Positions 7,486-14,182 of a DNA stretch of 39,833 nucleotides are shown piece after piece (the stretch's first letter is position 1; each line of letters opens with the position of its first letter). Origin of the DNA: a virus. The stretch is from positions 1 to 39,833 of IMG/VR virus record IMGVR_UViG_3300022750_000191; one strand, given 5' to 3'. Made by a program: the position numbers and the translations under genes. The notes under the pieces were generated by a model. The model was not told the DNA's origin and did no database searches. It saw only the letters and a program-made list of their open reading frames with translations.

Positions 7486-7602
7486 ATGGCGCAAAAACCA
7501 CCACCACCGCCGCCACCGCCGACAAGGAACGTTCGTGGTGATGTCCGCCCGCCGCCTCCACCACCGCCGCCGCGAATGCCCCCAATCGTGCATAAGAAGT
7601 AG
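7486..7602 (+). CDS. Poly-proline microprotein, cargo module copy 1
   Basis: A 38-residue ORF with ATG 7486 and a good GGAG site 5 bases upstream, 8 bases after the membrane-protein stop codon. The product starts MAQK, then has eight consecutive prolines, a short TRNVRGDVR linker, eight more prolines and the tail RMPPIVHKK. It is basic and very probably extended (polyproline II). Such runs normally need EF-P for translation. The partner module at 31574 also has a small basic proline-rich ORF directly after its three-TM gene, which argues that this is a real gene and not a chance GC-rich repeat. It may bind the membrane partner; that is inference. Confidence 0.6.
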   Translation: MAQKPPPPPPPPTRNVRGDVRPPPPPPPPRMPPIVHKK

Positions 7603-7608
7603 ACTTGA

Positions 7609-7627
7609 GCCCGGCCCCGTGCCGGGC
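7609..7627 (+). terminator. Hairpin terminator after cargo module 1
   Basis: A perfect 7-bp stem, GCCCGGC with GCCGGGC, around a CCCGT loop, starts 7 bases after the stop codon of the poly-proline ORF. The following TTATTGATTT is a weak U-tract, so termination may be partial. It separates the repressor/cargo unit from the LexA-type promoter. Confidence 0.65.
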
Positions 7628-7661
7628 TTATTGATTTCTGACGCATTGGACCGTGACGTTG

Positions 7662-7702
7662 TTGGCAAAAATCGCGCTCCCGTGTACTGTATGCGCATAC
7701 AG
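7662..7702 (+). promoter_or_regulatory. Sigma-70 promoter overlapped by a LexA-type SOS box
   Basis: TTGGCA (7662-7667) and TACTGT (7685-7690) are spaced by 17 bases. Overlapping the -10 element is the perfect 16-base palindrome CTGTATGCGCATACAG (7687-7702), which fits the CTG-N10-CAG LexA consensus with the preferred TAT/ATA flanks. LexA bound there would block RNA polymerase until DNA damage. The first downstream gene starts at 7725 with GGAG 7 bases upstream. Confidence 0.8.
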
Positions 7703-7724
7703 TGCTTGCGTATGGAGTTTGCGC

Positions 7725-7904
7725 ATGTTGTCGATACGGAAGGCGGAAAGCAGTCCCGCCCAAGAACAGCCACATTCTCGCCGATACATGTCTCGAAAAG
7801 AGCGTGTGCTGCTGCGATGGTTCCGCCGCTTAGGGAAGGAGGATCGTGCTCATGTCCTGCGTTTTGTGTCGGCGATGGCCATAACGAAGCTGCCACTTAA
7901 GTGA
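7725..7904 (+). CDS. SOS-controlled microprotein resembling the repressor's C-terminal tail (candidate antirepressor)
   Basis: A 59-residue basic protein. ATG 7725 is preferred over upstream in-frame starts because GGAG lies 7 bases before it and because it sits downstream of the LexA-type promoter. Residues 26-52 align without gaps to repressor residues 85-111: F-R-x-L-x-x-x-D-R-A-x-V-x-R is shared, and 12 of 27 positions are identical. It has no helix-turn-helix. P2-like coliphage 186 is SOS-inducible through the LexA-controlled antirepressor Tum, which is known from the family; this gene could be an unrelated functional counterpart that forms mixed oligomers with the repressor. The LexA site and alignment are seen directly, and the antirepressor role is inferred. 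Confidence 0.7.
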   Translation: MLSIRKAESSPAQEQPHSRRYMSRKERVLLRWFRRLGKEDRAHVLRFVSAMAITKLPLK

Positions 7905-7920
7905 GTTGTCATAGATGAAC

Positions 7921-7945
7921 GAAGGCGCTCGAGGGCGTCTTTTTT
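7921..7945 (+). terminator. Rho-independent terminator after the SOS microprotein gene
   Basis: An imperfect stem of AAGGCGC with GGCGTCTT, including one G-T pair, is followed by TTTTTT. It terminates rightward transcription just before the convergent end of gene D. The opposite strand lacks a T-tract, so it is mainly unidirectional. Confidence 0.65.
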
Positions 7946-9213
7946 CATGCCTGCGCGTTTTGCATTCTCTTCCATTCCCTCTCTGTCGCCCGTTTCGCTG
8001 TCTTCTCACTGGCGTACAACCACCTGAGCCGTTTGGGTTGTGACTGGTCGCCTGCAGTCACGGTCTTTTCCTTTCCAGCCTTGTCATCTCTGTAGTAGGC
8101 GATGATGCCGGTGTATTTGCCTGAGTTTTCCTCCGCCAAGTCTTCCACCGCGTCCTCTGGCAGTTTGCTTTCGAGATCGAGACTCATGGTGTAGCCACTG
8201 TCCGCGCTGAGGCTGTGCTGCACGTTGCCCCCGTACCAGATAATTTCATCAATCTCGGCCTTCACGCCCTGGAGCGTGTAGGTCTGTTCTGGGATCAGGT
8301 CCGGGCGGCCTCGAGCAAGCGTGTAGCTCAGGGTCGCGCTGCCACGCTGCAGGCGATTGAACTCGGCCCGGGCGGCACGTAAAGCAGACTGCTGATCGCT
8401 GTAGGTATGGCGCAGGTCCTTGAGGTTCTCACCACCGCCGGCAATGGCGTCCTGTTTCATGGCGCTGTTCACGTCGTAGTAATAGGCGCGCACACCGTCG
8501 TAGCTGTCGCGATCGGCTTGCAGGTACCGGTGTTGGTCACCATCGGTGCGGATCAACGTGATATGGGGCAATGCCAGGCCGCTGACGGTCTTGCCTCCAC
8601 CAGCGGGCATGCACAAGAGACATCCTGCTTTGACCGTTGCCACGGCATCGAACTCCTCGCCCAGGCGACTGATCAAGTTGGCATCCGACTCGTTGGCCTG
8701 GTCCAGCTGCAGGATGGGTAAGTCGCCCAGGGCTTCGGCGATTGTTGCCTTGAGGCCATTATCGCTCGCAATCGCGCCAAGCACTTTCGCCAGGGTTGTG
8801 TTGCTCCAGCTGCGCTCGCGTTTGGTCTTGAGGCCTTTGCGCAGGTCCGCTGATCGGGCGCGAATACTGAGCACGTCTGGAGCACCACTGTGCTCTGTTT
8901 CATCGACGGTGTACGTGCCTTTGTCGACCAGGCCGGTGTCGCTCCAACCTAACCACAAATGTAGGACGGCGCCCTTGGGCGGGATGGTCAGCAGGCCATC
9001 GTGGTCACTGAGCGTAATGCTGAGCTGATCGGCTTCAATGCCGCGGTTGTCGGTTAGCTCCAGGCTCATCAGTCGCGGACTGATTAACTGGGCGATGTCA
9101 TTGCCGTCGACGGTCAGGCGAAAGGCCGGTACCGGATAGATCGCGTCGCGGCCGCCTTGTTCCAATGCGCTTTTCACATAGCCTGTCACGCGGTCAATCA
9201 CTGCATCCATCAC
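7945..9213 (-). CDS. D: Tail protein D (baseplate hub, gp27-like)
   Basis: P2 gpD homologue of 422 residues, last gene of the tail operon. It should form the central hub on which the spike V and tube assemble, equivalent to T4 gp27 / VgrG N-terminal domains. The N-terminal half (PAFRLTVDGNDIAQLISPRLMSLELTDNRGIEADQLSITLSD) and the later ARAEFNRLQRGSATLSYTLARGRPDLIPEQT are characteristic of the late-control gene D family. It starts at GTG 9213 or ATG 9210, overlapping the stop of U, with a GAGAGG site upstream. The C-terminus has a basic helix (KRATEREWKRMQ). The call is secure from synteny and sequence pattern. Confidence 0.92.
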   Translation of the reverse strand: MMDAVIDRVTGYVKSALEQGGRDAIYPVPAFRLTVDGNDIAQLISPRLMSLELTDNRGIEADQLSITLSDHDGLLTIPPKGAVLHLWLGWSDTGLVDKGTYTVDETEHSGAPDVLSIRARSADLRKGLKTKRERSWSNTTLAKVLGAIASDNGLKATIAEALGDLPILQLDQANESDANLISRLGEEFDAVATVKAGCLLCMPAGGGKTVSGLALPHITLIRTDGDQHRYLQADRDSYDGVRAYYYDVNSAMKQDAIAGGGENLKDLRHTYSDQQSALRAARAEFNRLQRGSATLSYTLARGRPDLIPEQTYTLQGVKAEIDEIIWYGGNVQHSLSADSGYTMSLDLESKLPEDAVEDLAEENSGKYTGIIAYYRDDKAGKEKTVTAGDQSQPKRLRWLYASEKTAKRATEREWKRMQNAQA

Positions 9214-9650
9214 AGCAGCCCTCTCAGAATGTTTAACCCGGCGCCGGTGCTCGCCCCGAGCAGATCTACGCGGCCGTCGTCGACGCGTTTCAGGCTCAAG
9301 TTGAATTCGATGCGGCGTGCTGCGCCGTTGGGGAAAAAGATCGTTCTGGTCTCAGTCAGGCCTTCGATCACCCAGAGCCCGTAGAGCCGACCAGTGCCCT
9401 CAACCATGGGCCAGGCTTTGCCGGTGTCGGCCATCTGGCGCAGAGCATCAAGGCTCAGGACTGTACCGGCCAACTCCGGCAGGATGATGCCGGGGAGGGT
9501 AATGGCATCTTCGCCACGCCCTAGGAACTGCAGGGCTGGCTGGGCGCCTATCCGATTATTACCGGGATGGCGCCATTGTGTTTGGCGCTGCATTTCCTGG
9601 TACGCGGCTGTGTGAAGGCTGAAAACGAACATGCCGAGGGCGAGCATCAT
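9210..9650 (-). CDS. U: Tail protein U (tail terminator/completion)
   Basis: P2 gpU homologue, 146 residues. It begins MMLALGMFVFSLHTAAYQEMQRQTQWRHP, the usual start of the family, and contains EDAITLPGIILPEL and a C-terminal segment about the DLLG sequence. It acts at the head-proximal end of the tail. It is transcribed between T and D with 4-base coupling to D and a 6-base gap after T. Confidence 0.92.
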   Translation of the reverse strand: MMLALGMFVFSLHTAAYQEMQRQTQWRHPGNNRIGAQPALQFLGRGEDAITLPGIILPELAGTVLSLDALRQMADTGKAWPMVEGTGRLYGLWVIEGLTETRTIFFPNGAARRIEFNLSLKRVDDGRVDLLGASTGAGLNILRGLL

Positions 9651-9656
9651 GCGGGG

Positions 9657-12600
9657 TTACTCCTGGTCGGACAGTTGGCTGCGTTTGCGGGCGGACTTTT
9701 CCCGTTCAATACGGCTCAACTCGGCGCGAACAGCGCGGGCAACAGCCTGGTTATCCATGCCCGGGGTGGGATGGATGTTGATTTCGTAGTGGTCGTGACT
9801 GTCGTAAGTCACGGCTGCAGGAGCTGTGACGGGGGTTCGGTTGTCGATCTCAACGCTAGGTGTTGCTGCTGTGCCCATCGCCATAACAGGTGCCGCGATG
9901 CCACCCAGTGCCAAGGCGCCGGCGGCTGTGATTTGCTTGCCGAGGTTGGCCAGCGTCGCCAGAACACCGGCATCAGCCTCAGCTGGACCAGCCGTGGGTA
10001 CCACTGTCTGCACAACTTTGAACGGTGGCGTAACACCAGCAGCTTGGGCAACTTTGACTGGGTGAGCTGCAGCAGCGATTTGAGCCGCCTTGATGGGTTG
10101 TTTGCCGAGGTTGGCCAGTGTCGCCAGAACACTGGAATCGCCCTCGGAAGGGCTTACTGTGGGCGCTGCGGCCTGTACAGCGCTTAGCGGATAAGTAACT
10201 CCAGCAGCTTGAGCGGCTTTGACTGGTTGAGTTGCTGCTGCGGTTTGAGCAGCCCTGATTGGCTGTTCTACACCGGCCGCTTGAGCTGGGGTACGTTGCT
10301 CCCCGATTGGGGAGGGGCCGGCGATCGCATTCATCACGAATGTTCCCGCGCTGGTGAGCTGTTTGCTGATCCGTGCAACGGCGTCCAACGGCCCTTGTTC
10401 ACCCGATTGCAGACCCTGCGTCAGACCCGCCATGGTGAATCCACCCAGCTCAGCAAACACCCGCGAGGGGCTATGAATGCCGAGTTTTTCCTTAAACCAG
10501 TCGATGGTCGATCCGCCGATCGAGGTGATGGCTTCCTTGATTTGCCCTGCGCCGGCCATCAAGCCGTTGACCAGACCATTGACGATCATGTTGCCGAACT
10601 CGGTGAAGCGTGTCGGTAGGTCAACGCCGAGGTAGCTCAGTACACCGGCGAAAGCTTGGTAGATCAGTCCGATCGGACTGAAGTTGGCCAGATTAGTGAG
10701 AATGCCGTCGATGCCGCCGCTGAAGCCGGCCTGAATCTCGGTCCAGGCATTGGCGAAGTACTGCTTCACCTGGTCCCAGTTCTGGTAGATCAGGTAACCG
10801 GCACCGGCCAGCACAGCGACCACGGCGGCGATGGCCAGCGCGACGGGGTTCGCTGCCAGTCCCCACAGCGCGATGCTGACCGCCCGGATAGCGGTCACCA
10901 GACCACCGCCGAAGGCCACAGCCAGCACTCTCAGCAAGCCCAGCAGAGTGGGGATCTTCAGCCCCACCATGGACAACGCGAAACGCACGGCGAGGAAGGG
11001 GCCAAGCACGCCGGCAATGCCGAGCGCGACAACACCAAAACCGGCTGACAGGGCGGCAATGCCTGCCGCCACTTTGAGCAAGCCAGAGACCAGCGCGGGG
11101 TTCTGAGTGGCCCAGGTGTTCACCCGCTCAATAATGCGATTGAAACCGTCGACCAGTTCGATAAGGGTTGGCCGCAATGTTTCGCCCAGGGCGCTGCTGA
11201 GATTGAACAGGCGGTTTTGTGTCATCTGCCAACGGGCTGACAGGGTCACCGCACGAATGTCGCCCTCGCGTTGCATCGAGCCGCTGCCTTTGGTGCTGTT
11301 CACCAGCTCGAGTTGGCGCCGGTATTCGCCGATGTTGGCCGCGAGCTTTGCCGCGTCGTCGCCATACTCCTTGCCGAACAGCTCAGTCATAACGCCGAGT
11401 TGCTCGCCCTTGGGCAGCTTGTTCACCGCATCCAAAACCGTCTGGATGGTGCCGGTCGAATCTTTGGCCATGCATTCTTGCACGGCCTTCGCCTCGAGTC
11501 CAACGGCCGCCAGCCCTTGCTGAAACCGCTTGGGTTGCTGCGTTGCGATCGCCAGTTCGCGGATCATGGCGTTGGTGGCTGTACCCGCGACTTCTGCCGA
11601 AGCCCCCAGGGTCAAGAAAGTCGAGCCCAGCGCTGCTGCGTCCTTGAACGACATGCCCACTGAGGCGGTAATACCTGCCGTGCGCTGCATCACGTCGATG
11701 ATGTCGGAGCCTTTCGACATGGCGTTGTCGTCAAGGTAGTTGATTGCGTCGCCCAGCTGGCTGACGTTCTGAATGGGCAGCTTGTAGAGCTGGGCGATCC
11801 GCGCCAGGTTCTCGCCTACCTGATCGGCGGGCAGTTCGAACGCCGTGGCGGCGGTGGCCGCGACGCGGGCGAACTCGAGGAGATTGTCTTTACCCTGAAC
11901 GCCCATGCGCGCGCCGCCCTCAACGAGCGCGGCAATGTCGGTGGTGGCCATGGGGATGCGTTCCCCCATCTTTTTGATGGCGGCGCCCATGTCGTAATAG
12001 GTCTGGGTCAGTTTGCCGTTGTCATCCCGGGCACCGTCGACCTGCTTGGCGACACCAGCCATGGCGTCTTCGAAGCTCGAGTAGTTCTTCACCATCGCCA
12101 GAATCGGCAGCCCAGCTGTCGCACCGGTTGCGACAGAGCTGGCGCCCGCAGTTGCAGTGACGCCCACCATCTCTCTATTCCTGCCGAAGTTGGCGCGCAG
12201 TTTCGCTGCTCGGGCTTGCTGGGAGTTTAGGGCCGCCATGCGCTTGCTTTGGGTATCGATGCTGGTGTTGGCAGCGTCGATTTGGCTCTTGAGTTTGAGC
12301 TCGTGTGCGCCGAGGGCGTTGGTGTTGATTCCCGCTTGTTTGAGCTGTGCGGCTAGGCTGGCCAGCTTGGCTTTCTGCTGTCCGTACTGTTCGCCCAACC
12401 GTTTGGATTCGCCGGTCTGCTGGCGCAACAGGGCAAGTTGGGTCTTGTGCGGTTGCTCCAGCCGGCGGAGCTCTTCGCGCAGGTTGGCATGTCCTGCACG
12501 GGCGGAACGTAGCTGCGCATTGCCGGCGGTGTAGCGTTCGGAAAGGGTTTTTTCTTTGGCTGCCAGTTGGTCGAGCTCAACCTTGCGGGCTCGTTGAACC

Positions 12601-13094
12601 GTGGTCAGTTGTTCGTATTCGACGCGCTGCTTGTCGGTCAGGGTGTTGCCCTGACTGGTCACGGCATTGAGGGCAGCAATCTGGGTGCGTGCCTTGTTGT
12701 ATTCCTCACGGACTGCGCCGAGCGCATCACGTGAGCCGGTGAGTTCGCGTTTTAGCTCGCCCTGAGTGTCCTTAAGCGCATCAAATTTCTGCTTGGATTG
12801 TTCAACCAGCGCCTGGGTGGGGGCGAGCTGCTGACGCACTTTTGCTGTAGCGCGACTCAGTTCGCCCAGCTTGGCGTTGCTGGCCTCCAGCGTGGCCGCA
12901 GTCTCGCGGTTGGCGGCCTGCAGCTCGCGCCAGGCGCTGATGTCCTTCTGCTGGGTGTTGAGTTCCTTGAGGCGATCGCGAGCGTCCTTCAGCGCTCGGG
13001 CAGTTTCGAGACTGCCCTGGCTGATTTGCTGCAGAGGTGCAGAGGCTTTGTCGATGGCATTGAGCAATACCTGAAGTCGTAGATCATTGGCCAT
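9657..13094 (-). CDS. T: Tail tape measure protein T
   Basis: A 1145-residue tape measure that sets tail length. The first 300 residues are alpha-helical and rich in A, Q, E, K and L (coiled-coil). The phage_tail_min domain follows (about 335-560: VKNYSSFEDAMAGVAKQ, MGERIPMATTDIAALVEGGARMGV). Hydrophobic segments lie at about 660-780 (VSGLLKVAAGIAALSAGFGVV; AVVAVLAGAGYLIYQNW), as expected for a protein ejected to cross the inner membrane. The C-terminal third is Ala/Pro/Gln-rich with a 55-residue tandem duplication (see 9936-10265). It starts at ATG 13094, overlapping the E' extension. The call is secure. Confidence 0.93.
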   Translation of the reverse strand: MANDLRLQVLLNAIDKASAPLQQISQGSLETARALKDARDRLKELNTQQKDISAWRELQAANRETAATLEASNAKLGELSRATAKVRQQLAPTQALVEQSKQKFDALKDTQGELKRELTGSRDALGAVREEYNKARTQIAALNAVTSQGNTLTDKQRVEYEQLTTVQRARKVELDQLAAKEKTLSERYTAGNAQLRSARAGHANLREELRRLEQPHKTQLALLRQQTGESKRLGEQYGQQKAKLASLAAQLKQAGINTNALGAHELKLKSQIDAANTSIDTQSKRMAALNSQQARAAKLRANFGRNREMVGVTATAGASSVATGATAGLPILAMVKNYSSFEDAMAGVAKQVDGARDDNGKLTQTYYDMGAAIKKMGERIPMATTDIAALVEGGARMGVQGKDNLLEFARVAATAATAFELPADQVGENLARIAQLYKLPIQNVSQLGDAINYLDDNAMSKGSDIIDVMQRTAGITASVGMSFKDAAALGSTFLTLGASAEVAGTATNAMIRELAIATQQPKRFQQGLAAVGLEAKAVQECMAKDSTGTIQTVLDAVNKLPKGEQLGVMTELFGKEYGDDAAKLAANIGEYRRQLELVNSTKGSGSMQREGDIRAVTLSARWQMTQNRLFNLSSALGETLRPTLIELVDGFNRIIERVNTWATQNPALVSGLLKVAAGIAALSAGFGVVALGIAGVLGPFLAVRFALSMVGLKIPTLLGLLRVLAVAFGGGLVTAIRAVSIALWGLAANPVALAIAAVVAVLAGAGYLIYQNWDQVKQYFANAWTEIQAGFSGGIDGILTNLANFSPIGLIYQAFAGVLSYLGVDLPTRFTEFGNMIVNGLVNGLMAGAGQIKEAITSIGGSTIDWFKEKLGIHSPSRVFAELGGFTMAGLTQGLQSGEQGPLDAVARISKQLTSAGTFVMNAIAGPSPIGEQRTPAQAAGVEQPIRAAQTAAATQPVKAAQAAGVTYPLSAVQAAAPTVSPSEGDSSVLATLANLGKQPIKAAQIAAAAHPVKVAQAAGVTPPFKVVQTVVPTAGPAEADAGVLATLANLGKQITAAGALALGGIAAPVMAMGTAATPSVEIDNRTPVTAPAAVTYDSHDHYEINIHPTPGMDNQAVARAVRAELSRIEREKSARKRSQLSDQE
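9936..10265. repeat. Tandem 165-bp repeat inside the tape measure gene
   Basis: Two successive units of about 165 bases encode a near-duplicate 55-residue segment: each has an Ala-rich A-A-x-x-x-PVK stretch, an AQAAGVT element and ends with VLATLANLGKQ. The nucleotide run around TTGCCGAGGTTGGCCAG recurs 165 bases apart. It lies in the low-complexity C-terminal part of T, where repeat number could change tail length or the ejected tail. Boundaries are approximate. Confidence 0.7.
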
Positions 13095-13559
13095 CGGCGC
13101 TACTCCTAATCCGCGCCCTCTCGCGCCAGTCCATCAATTCCTGCAGGCCCAGCCGATCCATGTCGGCTGGCGCCCAATGAAAGACCACGGCCAGATCGGC
13201 CATGGCGTCCTCTACGCAACGAGGGATGCGTCCGTCTTCGCCTGCTTCTGCAGCAAAAAACCAACGACCTTACCGCCGATGGCCAGCAAGTCAGCAGGGT
13301 CCATGCCGGCAGCTTCGGGGGCAGTGATGCCAGGCGAGCTGATGCGCGGAATGACCTTCATCAGGCTGGCCACGTCGAGGTTCAGCAGCTCGGCCAGGTG
13401 AATGCCGCGCAGTTCACCCGCGCAAGGTTTGCGCAGGGTGATGGTGCTGATGACTTGCTTGCCACGTTGGATCGGGGTGTCCAGTTCAACGGTGTTCTCG
13501 TCCGGCTTGATGTCCTCAGGGGCGACAACGGCAGACGCTGTGGTTTCGGGGGTGTTCAT
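13084..13559 (-). CDS. E: Tail assembly chaperone E+E' (-1 frameshift product)
   Basis: P2-like phages make gpE and, by -1 slippage at T TTT TTG, an extended gpE+E'. The heptamer is present here at 13254-13260 on the coding strand, inside gene E (codons GGT TTT TTG). After shifting, the second frame stays open to the TGA at 13084-13086 and encodes an extension ending with the E' signature MADLAVVFHWAPADMDRLGL, then MDWRERAR. The E' part can also be read from its own ATG at 13203. It overlaps the start of T by 11 bases. Such chaperones, like lambda G/GT, coat the tape measure during tube assembly. Frame 0 alone (13212-13559) is listed separately. Confidence 0.85.
13212..13559 (-). CDS. E: Tail protein E (frame-0 product)
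   Basis: P2 gpE homologue of 115 residues. The core reads TVELDTPIQRGKQVISTITL, then KPCAGELRGIHLAELLNLDV and MKVIPRISSP, as in the family's phage tail assembly chaperone domain. It ends shortly after the slippery TTTTTTG, at VGFLLQKQAKTDASLVA. The ATG at 13559 follows a CTCCTG-rich leader; on the coding strand the site is CAGGAG... 7-8 bases upstream. It sits between FII and T, the usual position. Confidence 0.88.
   Translation of the reverse strand: MNTPETTASAVVAPEDIKPDENTVELDTPIQRGKQVISTITLRKPCAGELRGIHLAELLNLDVASLMKVIPRISSPGITAPEAAGMDPADLLAIGGKVVGFLLQKQAKTDASLVA
13254..13260 (-). promoter_or_regulatory. -1 ribosomal frameshift heptamer in gene E
   Basis: The coding strand reads T TTT TTG, the same heptamer known in P2 gene E. 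Frame 0 continues 14 codons to TAG at 13212; frame -1 runs 57 codons as E'. Downstream pairing that could stimulate slippage was not resolved by eye. Confidence 0.85.
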
Positions 13560-13610
13560 AAGGTGCTCCAGGAGTGAGGGTTATATGGGCGGAATGGTGG
13601 CCGAACTGGA

Positions 13611-14126
13611 TCAGATGCCGAGGGCGGTGCGCTGCTTTTCAAGCATGTCGACACCGTTCACGATCTCGACGAAGTTGAGCAGGTCGATTTCGATGATGTC
13701 CTCACCGTCAACGGTCAACTTGTAGTAACTGCAGGTGGTGGTGATGCTGTGTTCGGTGTCTTCACCTGGTTGGGCATCACCCATTTCGATGGTCTCGTGA
13801 CGACCGCGAACAACGATCTCGACGTTGCTCATCTCTTCGGTGTCGTCCTGCTGGAATGCACCGGTAAAACGCAGCGGCACACCGGCTGCCTTGACCACGC
13901 CGAACTGGCGCAGCGAGATCAGATCGAGGCCGCCGGTCTTCCACTCCAACTGGATGCCATCGTCGGAAAAGCCCAGGTCAGCTTTGACCGGGCCATTCAT
14001 ACCGCCGCCCCGATAGGCTTCCATCTTGCGCCCAAGGGTTGGCAGGGTGACGGACTTGGCTACGCCCAGGTAGCTGTTACCGTCATTGAATAGGTTCATG
14101 TTCTTGAGTTTGCGTGGCATGGCCAT
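13611..14126 (-). CDS. FII: Major tail tube protein FII
   Basis: P2 gpFII homologue, 171 residues. It forms the inner tube of the contractile tail. The N-terminus (MAMPRKLKNMNLFNDGNSYLG) is very typical, as are TLPTLGRKMEAYRGGGMNGP and the beta-rich core. ATG 14126 has GGAG six to nine bases upstream; an in-frame ATG two codons later is the alternative. It follows the sheath gene after a 56-base gap and precedes E. Secure. Confidence 0.95.
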   Translation of the reverse strand: MAMPRKLKNMNLFNDGNSYLGVAKSVTLPTLGRKMEAYRGGGMNGPVKADLGFSDDGIQLEWKTGGLDLISLRQFGVVKAAGVPLRFTGAFQQDDTEEMSNVEIVVRGRHETIEMGDAQPGEDTEHSITTTCSYYKLTVDGEDIIEIDLLNFVEIVNGVDMLEKQRTALGI

Positions 14127-14182
14127 GGCGAGGATCTCCGGTCGGCTGGCGCAGGGTTACCTCCCCAGAGGGGAGGCCCGGG

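Noticed and set aside
7458-7896. Minus-strand frames with glycine-rich runs opposite the poly-proline ORF
   Set aside because: They are the antisense of the proline codons; the plus-strand ORF has the ribosome-binding site, partner gene and terminator.
9567-10187. 206-codon plus-strand frame rich in Gly, Cys and Arg opposite U and T
   Set aside because: It overlaps two secure tail genes and its repeats are the antisense of the tape-measure duplication.
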